Shown here: positions 17,624 through 26,462 of the stretch, piece by piece
How positions within the stretch are numbered: position 1 is the stretch's first letter
How the letters are laid out: every line of letters starts with the position of its first letter
NCBI GenBank assembly: GCA_051122655.1
Contig: CP182107.1
Location: forward strand, 124,001-188,000
DNA length: 64,000 nt
Origin: Pasteurella sp030783905
GTDB taxonomy: Bacteria > Pseudomonadota > Gammaproteobacteria > Enterobacterales > Pasteurellaceae
Direction of reading: 5' to 3'
Made by a program: the position numbers and the translations under genes
The notes under the pieces: generated by a model
Database searches by the model: none
Told to the model about the DNA's origin: nothing
The model's input: the letters and a program-made list of their open reading frames with translations, nothing else

Positions 17624-18616
17624 TTATTTGAGGAACTCGTTTAAGTTATCCGCATCCACACCAACATAAGGAATACGTACTACACGATCTTTTAACTGCC
17701 ATTTAGTGCCTTCAGTAGCAGGTTTACCTTTTGCAAGATTGTTACTTAATTGAACAACGGCTTTCCCTTGATTCACACCATCATTTAACACCGTACCGGC
17801 AATTTCGCCTTTTTTGATTAATTGAAGGACTTCTGGTAACGCATCTACACCGAAGATTGGTAATTTTTTACCATGTGCTTTTGTCGCTTCCAATGCGCCC
17901 ATTGCCATACCATCATTGTTTGCAATGATCACTTCGATTTGGTTCGCTTTAGAGCTAGATAGCCATGCATCCATTTTATCTTTCGCTAAAGCAGCATCCC
18001 ACATCCCTGTGTCGATGAATAATTGTTCAGTTTGAATGCCTTGATTATTTAGCTCTTCAACCACGAATTTTGTCCGAGCTTCAGCATCTGGGTGACCAGG
18101 TTCACCTTTGAGTAACACATATTGGATTTTACCGTCTTTATTGAGGTCGTATGCTGAGTTTGCTTTCCAGTGTTTAGCAATTAATGAGCCTTGAATTAAA
18201 CCGGACTCTTTTGGATCGGTACCCACATAGTAAGCATGTTCATAACTGCCAATCGCTTTTGCACCAGGATCTTTGTTAAAGAACACAACGGGAATATCAT
18301 CAGGTTTCGCTTTTCCAATAATCGTTGGGGCGGCAGCTGGGTCAACAAGGTTAATGGCTAAGGCTTTAACCCCTTTAGAAATCAAACCATCAACTTGGTC
18401 ATTTTGTACCGCTTGTGCGTTTTGTGAGTCGTTCATTAATAACTCAATATCTTTAAACTGCTCCGCTTCTTTATTGATTTCTTTACGCATGAGTGACATG
18501 AAGTTATCATCATATTTGTAAATGGTTACACCAATACGATCAGCGGCTTGCGCTGCTGAAGCGGCTACGCCTAGACCGACTGCTAAAGCAACAGCACTTA
18601 ATACGGTTTTTTTCAT
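17624..18616 (-). CDS. mglB: Periplasmic galactose/glucose-binding protein MglB
   Basis: Substrate-binding protein of the Mgl importer; in enterics it also feeds the Trg chemoreceptor. A type I signal peptide (cleavage after AAQA, residue 24) precedes the mature start ADRIGVTIYKYDDNFMS. The two-lobed periplasmic-binding fold shows the expected Asp/Asn-rich calcium loop (DLNKDGKIQ, about 158-166) and the ligand-site motifs NNDGMAMGAL and FGVDALPE. Length 330 against 332 in E. coli. It is the first gene of mglBAC, behind two CRP-like sites and a perfect Gal operator, and so is predicted to be induced by galactose and repressed by glucose. Confidence 0.96.
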   Translation of the reverse strand: MKKTVLSAVALAVGLGVAASAAQAADRIGVTIYKYDDNFMSLMRKEINKEAEQFKDIELLMNDSQNAQAVQNDQVDGLISKGVKALAINLVDPAAAPTIIGKAKPDDIPVVFFNKDPGAKAIGSYEHAYYVGTDPKESGLIQGSLIAKHWKANSAYDLNKDGKIQYVLLKGEPGHPDAEARTKFVVEELNNQGIQTEQLFIDTGMWDAALAKDKMDAWLSSSKANQIEVIIANNDGMAMGALEATKAHGKKLPIFGVDALPEVLQLIKKGEIAGTVLNDGVNQGKAVVQLSNNLAKGKPATEGTKWQLKDRVVRIPYVGVDADNLNEFLK

Positions 18617-18721
18617 AGTAACTCTCCTATGTTAGAACGAATAGATGTTGTTATCTTTTTGCGTTTAACCCACTTTGGCTAGATAACTGGGGAAATCATA
18701 CTGGAAAATATTTTCTAAGAC

Positions 18722-18737
18722 TGTGATCTCACTCACA
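18722..18737 (-). promoter_or_regulatory. CRP site upstream of mglB
   Basis: TGTGATCTCACTCACA, a perfect TGTGA-N6-TCACA palindrome, 105 bases before the mglB start and 4 bases from the Gal operator. Confidence 0.82.
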
Positions 18738-18741
18738 ATTG

Positions 18742-18755
18742 TGAAAACGATTACA
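18742..18755 (-). promoter_or_regulatory. GalR/GalS operator upstream of mglB
   Basis: TGAAAACGATTACA fits TGnAAnCGnTTnCA at every defined position. The matching regulator is encoded just upstream at 18897-19901. Confidence 0.85.
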
Positions 18756-18770
18756 ATTGACTCATGAAAC

Positions 18771-18786
18771 TGTTATCTCGATCACA
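18771..18786 (-). promoter_or_regulatory. Second CRP-like site, mglB-galR intergenic
   Basis: TGTTATCTCGATCACA matches the CRP palindrome at 9 of 10 conserved positions. It lies 49 bases from the first site, centre to centre. Confidence 0.6.
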
Positions 18787-18810
18787 TTTTTAAGCTATTT
18801 TGAGGCGTTA

Positions 18811-18858
18811 AAAAAAGAAAACGTGGCTAAATTTGCAGAAATTTAACCACGTTTTTTG
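18811..18858 (-). terminator. Intrinsic terminator of galR
   Basis: On the minus strand, a 17-bp stem with one mismatch (AAAACGTGG..., loop CTGC) is followed by TTTTCTTTTTTT, 38 bases past the galR stop. It separates galR from the mgl promoter, so the mgl operon has its own start. Confidence 0.85.
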
Positions 18859-18896
18859 TATTGTTTAGTGAAAATGTTTACGTTTTCATCACTCGC

Positions 18897-19901
18897 TCAT
18901 TGTGAATGTTGTTCTGTTGAGAAACGTCTGACTAAGGTCGGATTAAATTGAATGTGTGAGGGTTTTTTCACCTCTTGATCCACTAAGCTTAGTGCCAGCT
19001 TTGCCGCATAATTTGCCATTAAATCAATAGGGTAGCGGATAGTGGTTAATTTAGGGATCAAATAACGAGCAATCGGCATATCATCAAAGCCAATGATCGA
19101 GTATTGGGCCGGAACACGAATATTATTTTCATTTAATACGGAAATCGCGCCAGCTGCCATGGAATCATTATAAGCGACGACAGCCGTAAGATCGGAATTG
19201 TAACTGAGTAAGTTAATCATGGCTTCTTCCCCGCCTTCAAAGTCGGGTGAACTATGTGTAATGGCATGTTCAATGACGGGAATGTTGTATTGTTTTAAGG
19301 CCGCTAGATAACCTCGGTGTCTTTCTATTTCATCCATAATATAATGGTTCGAGCCGATATAACCGATTTTCTTATGACCCAGTTTAATGAGTGTTTCTGT
19401 CGCGATAAACGTCCCTTTTTCATTATCTAAACTAACACAACGGTGTTCATACCCTTGCACGACACGATTGATAATCACCATCCCCGGCACTTTGTCTAAA
19501 TATTGGCATAACACTTCATCACTGAGTGCTTTCGCATGTACGACCAGACAACTACAACGTTTGCGTAATAGTGTATCGATCGCTTCTTTTTCTTTTTCTG
19601 CATTATGATAGCCGATACCAATAATGATGGTTTTTTTGTATTCTTCTGCCACTTTATCTACCGCTTTCACTAAGATCGCGAAGAACGCATCAGTTACATC
19701 GGTGACTACCACACCAATCGTATCGGTGCTTTTCATGGCGAGGGCTTGTGCATTGGCATTGGGTTGATAACCGAGTTTTTCGATTGCGGCTTGGACGGCG
19801 ATGCGTGCTTTTTCACTTGCAGAAGGATGATTATTGAGCACGCGAGAGACGGTGGCGACAGAGACGCCCGCATGTTGTGCGACATCATGAATAGTAACCA
19901 T
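18897..19901 (-). CDS. galR: LacI-family galactose operon regulator GalR/GalS
   Basis: A 334-residue repressor. Residues 1-26 form the LacI helix-turn-helix (TIHDVAQHAGVSVATVSRVL) followed by the hinge (NANAQALAMKSTDTIG), then a periplasmic-binding-like effector domain (NDSMAAGAISVL, IIGFDDMPIARYL). Gene position between mglBAC and galTKM, and perfect Gal operators before both, make a galactose-responsive role very likely. Whether it is closer to E. coli GalR or GalS cannot be told by eye. A weaker operator-like sequence (19965-19978) lies upstream of its own start, suggesting self-regulation. The start ATG 19901 is preceded by AAAGG. Confidence 0.92.
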   Translation of the reverse strand: MVTIHDVAQHAGVSVATVSRVLNNHPSASEKARIAVQAAIEKLGYQPNANAQALAMKSTDTIGVVVTDVTDAFFAILVKAVDKVAEEYKKTIIIGIGYHNAEKEKEAIDTLLRKRCSCLVVHAKALSDEVLCQYLDKVPGMVIINRVVQGYEHRCVSLDNEKGTFIATETLIKLGHKKIGYIGSNHYIMDEIERHRGYLAALKQYNIPVIEHAITHSSPDFEGGEEAMINLLSYNSDLTAVVAYNDSMAAGAISVLNENNIRVPAQYSIIGFDDMPIARYLIPKLTTIRYPIDLMANYAAKLALSLVDQEVKKPSHIQFNPTLVRRFSTEQHSQ

Positions 19902-19964
19902 AATGAGTATGACCTTTCCTTTGAGAAATCTGTGTTTTCATCCCTAGTAAGATAGGGTTAAGTC

Positions 19965-19978
19965 TGAAAACGTTTAAC
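19965..19978 (-). promoter_or_regulatory. Imperfect Gal operator near galR promoter
   Basis: TGAAAACGTTTAAC keeps the AAnCGnTT core of TGnAAnCGnTTnCA but lacks the right arm CA. It is 64 bases upstream of galR and may support autorepression. Confidence 0.45.
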
Positions 19979-20038
19979 ACTAAATCTGACACCTTATACA
20001 CAAAAAACAAAGTAAAATCGTAAGGGATTTCTTGATTT

Positions 20039-20054
20039 TGTGATCTAGTTAACA
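20039..20054 (+). promoter_or_regulatory. CRP-like site upstream of galT
   Basis: TGTGATCTAGTTAACA matches TGTGA-N6-TCACA at 9 of 10 positions; centre about 80 bases before galT. Confidence 0.6.
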
Positions 20055-20095
20055 GTTTATTTTTGATAATTTGGTATCTTATGCCCAAAATAAAA

Positions 20096-20109
20096 TGTAA
20101 CCGTTTCCA
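20096..20109 (+). promoter_or_regulatory. GalR/GalS operator upstream of galT
   Basis: TGTAACCGTTTCCA fits TGnAAnCGnTTnCA at every defined position and sits 17 bases before the galT ATG, where a bound repressor would block transcription. Confidence 0.85.
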
Positions 20110-20126
20110 GTTGTCGGGAGTAAAAG

Positions 20127-21173
20127 ATGCGTCATTCACTATTTGAACCAACCGAACACCCACATCGCCGTTATAATCCATTAACCGATCAGTGGGTACT
20201 TGTCTCACCACATCGAGCAAAACGTCCATGGCAAGGGCAACAAGAAAAAGTGGCTGAGGATGAAAAGCCAAGTTATGATCCAACTTGTTATTTATGCCCA
20301 TCCAATAAACGTATTACGGGCGAACAAAACCCTGATTACCAGAAGCCTTTTGTGTTCAAAAATGATTTTTCTGCTTTATTAGAAGAAACGCCTGATCCAA
20401 CACCGTCAACTGATCCTTTATTCCAACTATCAAAAGCCCAAGGCGAAAGTCGCGTGATTTGCTTTTCGCCCGATCATAGCAAAACCTTGCCTTTATTAAC
20501 AGTCGAAGAAATTCACGAGGTGATAAAAGTATGGCAAGCCCAGTTGCTCGAATTGGGACAAAAATATCCATGGGTGCAAATTTTTGAAAATAAAGGGGCG
20601 GCGATGGGGTGTTCTAATCCGCATCCCCACGGACAAATTTGGGCAAACAGTTTTTTACCGAATGAAGTGGCACGTGCCGATCAAACCCAACGTGCCTATT
20701 TAGCTAAACAGGGCGCCGTAATGTTAATGGATTATGCCAAACGCGAAATTGAACTGAAAGAACGCGTAGTGGTTGAAACTGAACATTGGTTAGCCGTCGT
20801 GCCTTATTGGGCGGTTTGGCCGTTTGAAACCTTATTAATGCCAAAAGCACATGTGAAACGTTTGACGGAGTTAAATGACGCGCAAAGTAAAGATTTAGCC
20901 CTTGCATTGAAAAAACTGACGACAAAATATGACAACTTATTTGAAACGTCTTTCCCTTATTCAATGGGGTTTCATGCTGCGCCGTTTAATCAGGATAGCA
21001 ATGAACATTGGCAACTTCATGCGCATTTTTATCCGCCACTTTTACGTTCTGCGACCGTCCGTAAATTTATGGTGGGTTACGAAATGCTAGGGGAGTCACA
21101 ACGTGATTTAACTGCGGAGCAAGCCGCAGCGCGTTTACGTGTACTCAGTGAAGTGCATTATAAGCAAAAATAA
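20127..21173 (+). CDS. galT: Galactose-1-phosphate uridylyltransferase
   Basis: Leloir pathway: exchanges UMP between UDP-glucose and galactose 1-phosphate. The 348-residue HIT-superfamily protein carries the zinc-site Cys pair (CYLCPSN, about 52-58) and the catalytic SNPHPHGQIW motif with the nucleophilic His at about 168. C-terminal FPYSMGFHAAPF and HWQLHAHFYPPLLRS are family hallmarks. Length matches E. coli (348). The ribosome site GGGAG lies eight bases before ATG 20127. First gene of galTKM, divergent from galR. No galE is present in the cluster, so the epimerase must be encoded elsewhere. Confidence 0.96.
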   Translation: MRHSLFEPTEHPHRRYNPLTDQWVLVSPHRAKRPWQGQQEKVAEDEKPSYDPTCYLCPSNKRITGEQNPDYQKPFVFKNDFSALLEETPDPTPSTDPLFQLSKAQGESRVICFSPDHSKTLPLLTVEEIHEVIKVWQAQLLELGQKYPWVQIFENKGAAMGCSNPHPHGQIWANSFLPNEVARADQTQRAYLAKQGAVMLMDYAKREIELKERVVVETEHWLAVVPYWAVWPFETLLMPKAHVKRLTELNDAQSKDLALALKKLTTKYDNLFETSFPYSMGFHAAPFNQDSNEHWQLHAHFYPPLLRSATVRKFMVGYEMLGESQRDLTAEQAAARLRVLSEVHYKQK

Positions 21174-21251
21174 TCGAGTGAGATGCCACGCTATCTCTGT
21201 TTGTCATTTGATAAGACGCATCGTGTTTGCGATAAAGGAAAGGTATATAAT

Positions 21252-22409
21252 ATGACTCCACAGCAATCTGCTCAACGTTTATTTGAAGAAAAATTTCATT
21301 GTACACCCACCTTAAATGTTTATGCGCCGGGAAGGGTTAACATTATTGGGGAACATACGGATTACAATGATGGTTTTGTGATGCCTTGTGCGATAAATTA
21401 TGGTACGGCAATTAGTGGTCGAAAACGTGAAGATAACCGCTTTAAAGTGTATGCCGGCGATTTGCAACAATGGGATGAATTTGATTTGGCGGAAGAGATT
21501 ACCCCGAATCCAGCAAAAAAATGGACAGGTTATGTGCGCGGTGTTGTGAAATTTGTGCAGGCTCATTGTCCCGATTTTAAGTGCGGTGCGGATTTAGTCA
21601 TTTCAGGTAATGTGCCTTTATCTGCGGGGTTAAGCTCTTCCGCATCGTTAGAAGTTGCGGTCGGTAAATTTTGCCAACAATTAGGTCATTTACCTTTAAC
21701 CAATACGGATATTGCGCTTATCGGTCAAAAAGCCGAAAACCAATTTGTCGGTTGCCAATGTGGCAATATGGATCAATTGATTTCAGCCTTAGGACAAAAA
21801 GATCACTTGTTGATGATAGATTGCCGTTCGTTAGACACAATCCCAACCCCGATTCCAACTAATGTGGCGGTGATGATTGTGAATTCTCATGTCAAACATG
21901 ATCTGGTCGCAGGTGAATATAATACCCGCCGTCAGCAATGTGAAACTGCAGCGAAATTCTTTGGTGTGAAAGCATTGCGTGATGTCTCCATTGCACAATT
22001 CAAGCAAAGAGAAGCGGAATTAAGCGCACTTGATGCTGAGGTGGCTAAACGTGCGCGTCATGTGGTGACAGAAAATCAACGAGTGTTGGATGCGGTACAA
22101 GCATTGCAAAGCGGTAATCTTGCTTTATTGGGGGAATTAATGGCACAATCACACGATTCAATGCGTGATGATTTTGAAATTACGGTGCCACAAATTGACT
22201 ATTTAGTGGAATTGGCGCAGATCGCCATTGGTAAATCAGGTGGAGCAAGAATGACCGGTGGTGGTTTTGGGGGATGTATTGTGGCGGTGGCACCAGTGGA
22301 AAAAGTAGATGCAGTGCGTCAAATTATTGCTGATAATTATTACCAACAAACGGGCTTAAAAGAAGATTTTTATGTGTGTACTGCTTCACAAGGGGTAGTG
22401 GTATGTTAA
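21252..22409 (+). CDS. galK: Galactokinase
   Basis: Phosphorylates alpha-D-galactose at C1 with ATP. GHMP-kinase motifs in order: the galactokinase signature GRVNIIGEHTDYNDG (about 25-39), the phosphate loop LSAGLSSSASLEVA (about 118-131) and the C-terminal MTGGGFGGCIVAV (about 336-348). I chose ATG 21252 with GGAAAGG upstream, giving 385 residues (E. coli 382); an in-frame upstream codon would add 23 residues unlike the family. The stop overlaps the galM start by 7 nt, which points to coupled translation. One uptake core (21579) lies within. Confidence 0.96.
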   Translation: MTPQQSAQRLFEEKFHCTPTLNVYAPGRVNIIGEHTDYNDGFVMPCAINYGTAISGRKREDNRFKVYAGDLQQWDEFDLAEEITPNPAKKWTGYVRGVVKFVQAHCPDFKCGADLVISGNVPLSAGLSSSASLEVAVGKFCQQLGHLPLTNTDIALIGQKAENQFVGCQCGNMDQLISALGQKDHLLMIDCRSLDTIPTPIPTNVAVMIVNSHVKHDLVAGEYNTRRQQCETAAKFFGVKALRDVSIAQFKQREAELSALDAEVAKRARHVVTENQRVLDAVQALQSGNLALLGELMAQSHDSMRDDFEITVPQIDYLVELAQIAIGKSGGARMTGGGFGGCIVAVAPVEKVDAVRQIIADNYYQQTGLKEDFYVCTASQGVVVC

Positions 22410-23434
22410 GCAAAAGTACACAGGGGATTGCGCCAGATGGGCAATCCTTTCAATTATTTACTTTGTCGAATGCGACAGGCATGTCTATTCAACTAATGGA
22501 TTGGGGGGCGACATGGCTGTCTTGCAAGGTGCCGGTACAACATCAGCTACGTGAAGTGTTATTAGGTTGTCAGCTTGAGGATTACCCTAAACAACAAGTC
22601 TATTTAGGTGCGACAGTGGGGCGGTATGCCAATCGTATCGCGAATGGGCAATTTCGGTTAAATGGGCAAACGATTCAACTGTCTGTTAATCATCGGGCGC
22701 ACCAATTACATGGTGGAAAGACGGGCTTTGATTGTCAGCGTTGGCAACTAGAAAAGTGCGGTGATGATTTTGTCTGTTTTTCACTGTTTTCACCCGATGG
22801 TGATCAGGGGTTTCCTGGTAATTTGACAACGCGTGTCACCTATTCACTGACAGAAGAAAACTGTGTGGAAATTCAATTTGAGGCAGAATGTGATCAGGCC
22901 ACCCCGTTAAATTTAACTAATCATGCCTATTTTAATCTTAATAATGCAGAGTTGGGGGAAGATATTCGAGCGCATTACTTACAAATCAATGCAGATCAGT
23001 ATTTACCGGTTAATCAAGAAGGTATTCCTTGCTCGGGCTTAAAACCAGTGCAAGGTACCAGTTTTGACTTTCGTGACATGAAGTCTATTGAAAAAGACTT
23101 TTTGCAAGATGAGCAGATCTTGGTGAAAGGGTATGATCATGCCTTTTTGTTAAATCAAGACAAAGAACACATCAGTGCGATTCTCTCCGCGGCAGACGGT
23201 TCCTTGCGCTTACAGGTCTCGACCTCTCAGCCTGCTTTACAAGTGTACACTGGTAATTTTCTGGCGGGTACGCTGAATCGTTTTGGCTCTTGTTATCAAG
23301 ATTACATGGGGATTGCGTTAGAAACACAAGCCTTACCGGATACCCCGAATCATCCTGAGTGGTGGACACTGGGGGGGATGAGCCAAGCGGGGGAGACCTA
23401 TCGGCATTGGACTCGCTTTCATTTTTCATCATAA
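22403..23434 (+). CDS. galM: Aldose 1-epimerase (galactose mutarotase)
   Basis: Interconverts beta- and alpha-D-galactose, supplying the anomer used by GalK. The 343-residue beta-sandwich protein has the family motifs GATVGRYANRIANG (about 64-77), NHRAHQLHGG (about 94-103) with a catalytic His, LTNHAYFNL (about 171-179) with the second catalytic His, and GIALETQALPDTPNH (about 308-322) with the catalytic Glu. It begins at ATG 22403, inside the last codons of galK, with AGGGG upstream. Last gene of galTKM, followed by a strong terminator. Confidence 0.94.
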   Translation: MLSKSTQGIAPDGQSFQLFTLSNATGMSIQLMDWGATWLSCKVPVQHQLREVLLGCQLEDYPKQQVYLGATVGRYANRIANGQFRLNGQTIQLSVNHRAHQLHGGKTGFDCQRWQLEKCGDDFVCFSLFSPDGDQGFPGNLTTRVTYSLTEENCVEIQFEAECDQATPLNLTNHAYFNLNNAELGEDIRAHYLQINADQYLPVNQEGIPCSGLKPVQGTSFDFRDMKSIEKDFLQDEQILVKGYDHAFLLNQDKEHISAILSAADGSLRLQVSTSQPALQVYTGNFLAGTLNRFGSCYQDYMGIALETQALPDTPNHPEWWTLGGMSQAGETYRHWTRFHFSS

Positions 23435-23471
23435 TCACATTATAACAATAAATGCGAATTGTTGTTTTTTT

Positions 23472-23497
23472 GCCCCACTGTCTAGGGGCTTTTTTTT
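23472..23497 (+). terminator. Intrinsic terminator of galTKM
   Basis: GCCCC / GGGGC stem, 8-nt loop, followed by eight T residues. Confidence 0.88.
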
Positions 23498-23562
23498 GCT
23501 ATTAATCGGGAAATATGTTACTTTTCAACGGTCAATGTTGACTGAAACTTATTCAAGAATTT

Positions 23563-24465
23563 ATGGCTAACGAAGAACACTCGAATACTCACTCTACTGA
23601 ATCCCAGCAGAAAAAAAGTTTTTTCCAATCACTGTTTGGGCGTTTTTTCCAAGGTGAATTAAGGAATCGTGAAGAACTGGTTGAAGTGATTCGCGATTCA
23701 GAGCAAAACGAGCTGATTGATCAAAATACACGAGAGATGATAGAAGGGGTCATGGAAATCGCGGAATTACGTGTGCGTGACATTATGATCCCACGATCAC
23801 AGATTGTGTTTATTCACACTGATCAAAATTTAGATTCCTGTTTGGATACGATCATTGTCTCAGCGCACTCACGTTTCCCTGTCATTACTGATGAACGTGA
23901 TAATATCGCTGGGATTTTACATGCGAAAGATTTACTCCGCTTTTTACGTTCTAATGCCGAAGAATTTGATTTAATGCCTTTGTTACGTCCTGCGGTGATT
24001 GTGCCAGAGAGTAAGCGGGTTGATCGAATGCTCAAGGATTTTCGTTCAGAACGTTTTCATATGGCGATTGTGGTCGATGAATTCGGTGCAGTGTCTGGTT
24101 TGGTGACGATCGAAGATATTCTCGAGCAAATTGTAGGGGATATTGAAGATGAGTTTGACGAAGAGGAAATTGTCAATGTTCGTCAGCTTTCTCGCCATAC
24201 TTATGCCGTTCGTGCACTCACTGATATTGAAGACTTTAACCAACAATTTAATACTCATTTTGCCGATGAAGAAGTAGATACAATTGGTGGGGTGGTGATG
24301 CAAGCGTTTGGTTATTTACCAAAACGCGGAGAAGAAATCACCATTGAAAATATCAGTTTCAAAGTTACTTCAGCGGATAGTCGACGTTTAATTCAATTAC
24401 GTATTACCGTGACCGATGAGCAACTGGCGGAAATCGAAAAAACGGATGATATCAAAGAAGAATAA
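23563..24465 (+). CDS. corC: CorC/HlyC-family CBS-domain protein (YbeX)
   Basis: A 300-residue cytosolic protein: an N-terminal charged segment, two CBS domains (IMIPRSQIVFIHTD, about 75-130, and VPESKRVDRMLKDFRSERFHM region, about 145-200), an acidic linker (VGDIEDEFDEEEI) and a C-terminal CorC_HlyC (transporter-associated) domain (IGGVVMQAFGYLPKRGEEI). E. coli CorC is 292 residues and was linked to CorA-dependent Mg/Co efflux; later work links YbeX to ribosome metabolism. It has no membrane segment itself. Just upstream of lnt (58-nt gap), as in E. coli, so the two are probably co-transcribed. Confidence 0.92.
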   Translation: MANEEHSNTHSTESQQKKSFFQSLFGRFFQGELRNREELVEVIRDSEQNELIDQNTREMIEGVMEIAELRVRDIMIPRSQIVFIHTDQNLDSCLDTIIVSAHSRFPVITDERDNIAGILHAKDLLRFLRSNAEEFDLMPLLRPAVIVPESKRVDRMLKDFRSERFHMAIVVDEFGAVSGLVTIEDILEQIVGDIEDEFDEEEIVNVRQLSRHTYAVRALTDIEDFNQQFNTHFADEEVDTIGGVVMQAFGYLPKRGEEITIENISFKVTSADSRRLIQLRITVTDEQLAEIEKTDDIKEE

Positions 24466-24523
24466 CGGCTTAGCAACAGGAGAGGAGCACGGGGTAAGCC
24501 TCGTGTTTCGTTATTTATAGCCT

Positions 24524-26059
24524 ATGAAAAACACACTGTTTACTTATTTTATTGCCATTTTCTCGGGATTTATCGGGGTACTGGCTTTTTCTCCCTTTGA
24601 CTATTGGGGCGCGGCTTACTTATCTCTGTTAGGCCTGATTTTTGTCGCCAAAAACGCACAGAAAAAGACCGCACTTTGTGGGGCGTTTTTGTGGGGCTTG
24701 GCATTTTTCGCTTTTGGCATAAATTGGGTACACGTGAGTATTCATCAATTTGGCGGGGCACCTGTATCAGTGAGTTATGCGTTAGTCCTCGTGTTAGCCG
24801 CATATCTGGCGCTATTCCCTACCTTATTTGCTTATCTGATCCAGCGTTTTCAGGTGACCAGTCTTGCGATGTTCCCCGTCATTTGGACCTTTACCGAGTT
24901 TTTACGTGGTTGGTTATTGACGGGCTTTCCTTGGTTGCAGTTTGGTTATAGCCAAATTGACAGTCCATTTGCCCACCTTGCCCCACTGTTTGGCGTCACC
25001 GGCTTAACGTTCTTTGTAATGTGGGTAAGTGCGGTCAGTTTTAATTTATTTTCTGTGTTAGCCTCTCGCCCAAGACAGTGGAATGTTGCACTGTTTAATA
25101 GCGCTTTGCTGATTCTACTCAGTGGCCTCAGCGCGTATTCGGCGAAGATTAATTACGTGAAAAAAGCGGAAAGCGATGTGTTAAAGGTCACTTTAGCGCA
25201 GGGCAATATTGCACAAAACTTAAAATGGGAACCAGAATACCTATATAACACACTCGACACTTATCATCGTTTAATCAGTCAACATCTCGGCAAAACGGAT
25301 GTCATTGTTCTGCCAGAATCAGCGTTACCAGTATTAGAAAACCATATTCAGCCCTTTTTTCATGCTTTGCAAGAACAGGCAAAAGCGCAAGGCACAGAGC
25401 TCATCATTGGCACGATTTATCAAGATGCAGAGAATAAACTGCTCAATTCGATTATTACCTTGGGCAATCCTCATCACCCGTATTCGTTAGACAAGGCAAA
25501 TCGTTATAATAAACATCATCTCGTGCCTTTTGGTGAATATGTACCGCTTGAAACCTTACTTCGCCCATTAGGCTCGGTATTTAATTTACCGATGTCTGCC
25601 TTTCACAGCGGTGAACTGATTCAAGCCCCCTTATGGGTAAAAGATCGCCAGTTAAGTGCGGCCATTTGTTACGAGATCATTTTGGGTGAGCAGTTAAGAA
25701 AGAATGTGAAGAAAGAGACCGATTTTATTCTCACGATTTCTAATGATGCGTGGTTTGGCGATTCTATTGGGCCTTGGCAACATTTACAAATGGCAAGAAT
25801 GCGTGCTTTAGAGTTCGGTAAACCCGTTATTCGCGCCACGAATACTGGTATTAGTGCATTGATTGATGAACGAGGGAAAATTGTTGCACAAGCACCACAA
25901 TTTATTGAAACGTCCTTGACGCAGGAGATCGTTGCGACCACTGGTCAGACACCTTATGCGGTATTAGGTAATACCCCTCTTTATGTCTTATCACTTTTCT
26001 TGCTAGGGATGAGAGGGATAGCGGGCTTGATTCGTCGTCGTTTATTAAAAAGTACGTGA
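24524..26059 (+). CDS. lnt: Apolipoprotein N-acyltransferase Lnt
   Basis: The last enzyme of bacterial lipoprotein maturation: adds a third acyl chain, from phosphatidylethanolamine, to the N-terminal Cys. The 511 residues have about six N-terminal transmembrane helices up to residue 210 and one at the C-terminus (about 482-500), around a periplasmic nitrilase domain. The catalytic triad motifs are visible: VLPESALP (Glu, about 265), the RYNKHHLVPFGEYVP segment (Lys, about 330) and AICYEIILGE (Cys, about 385). Length equals E. coli (512). Confidence 0.95.
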   Translation: MKNTLFTYFIAIFSGFIGVLAFSPFDYWGAAYLSLLGLIFVAKNAQKKTALCGAFLWGLAFFAFGINWVHVSIHQFGGAPVSVSYALVLVLAAYLALFPTLFAYLIQRFQVTSLAMFPVIWTFTEFLRGWLLTGFPWLQFGYSQIDSPFAHLAPLFGVTGLTFFVMWVSAVSFNLFSVLASRPRQWNVALFNSALLILLSGLSAYSAKINYVKKAESDVLKVTLAQGNIAQNLKWEPEYLYNTLDTYHRLISQHLGKTDVIVLPESALPVLENHIQPFFHALQEQAKAQGTELIIGTIYQDAENKLLNSIITLGNPHHPYSLDKANRYNKHHLVPFGEYVPLETLLRPLGSVFNLPMSAFHSGELIQAPLWVKDRQLSAAICYEIILGEQLRKNVKKETDFILTISNDAWFGDSIGPWQHLQMARMRALEFGKPVIRATNTGISALIDERGKIVAQAPQFIETSLTQEIVATTGQTPYAVLGNTPLYVLSLFLLGMRGIAGLIRRRLLKST

Positions 26060-26065
26060 TTAAAC

Positions 26066-26101
26066 AAAAAAGCACTGATAGAAATTATCAGTGCTTTTTT
26101 T
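26066..26101 (+). terminator. Bidirectional terminator between lnt and infA
   Basis: A 15-bp perfect inverted repeat (AAAAAAGCACTGATA and its complement) with a 5-nt loop and A/T runs on both sides, placed between convergent genes. Confidence 0.93.
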
Positions 26102-26112
26102 GTCAGAATCGA

Positions 26113-26331
26113 TTAACGACTACGGAAAATAATGCGACCTTTGTTTAAATCGTAAGGCGTCATTTCAATGGTCACTTTATCACCGGTTAAAATACGGATA
26201 TAGTTTTTACGCATTTTACCTGAAATATGGGCTGTCACAACGTGCCCGTTTTCTAACTCAACACGAAACATCGTGTTTGGCAAGGTTTCTAAAATAGTGC
26301 CTTGCATCTCAATGCAATCTTCTTTTGCCAT
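26113..26331 (-). CDS. infA: Translation initiation factor IF-1
   Basis: A 72-residue S1/OB-fold protein, the full family length, beginning [15 protein letters not shown] and ending GRIIFRSR. The RNA-binding strand [17 protein letters not shown] is nearly identical to other gammaproteobacterial IF-1 proteins. IF-1 binds the 30S A site and works with IF-2 and IF-3 at initiation. Single gene, transcribed alone toward a shared terminator. Confidence 0.98.
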
Positions 26332-26462
26332 TGGTTCCTCTAAATAAACTACAAATGCTTACAGCATTTTGATTTTAATTGCTGTATATTATACGGTTGT
26401 GCTGAATTATACAAGTTTTGTGATGTACGGCAAGTTTTTATTCCATTCGATCTAAGATAAAA

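Noticed and set aside
19885..20301. 138-codon minus-strand open frame spanning the galR-galT intergenic region
   Set aside because: It runs through the mapped operators and the galT start and lacks a ribosome site; it is better explained as chance.
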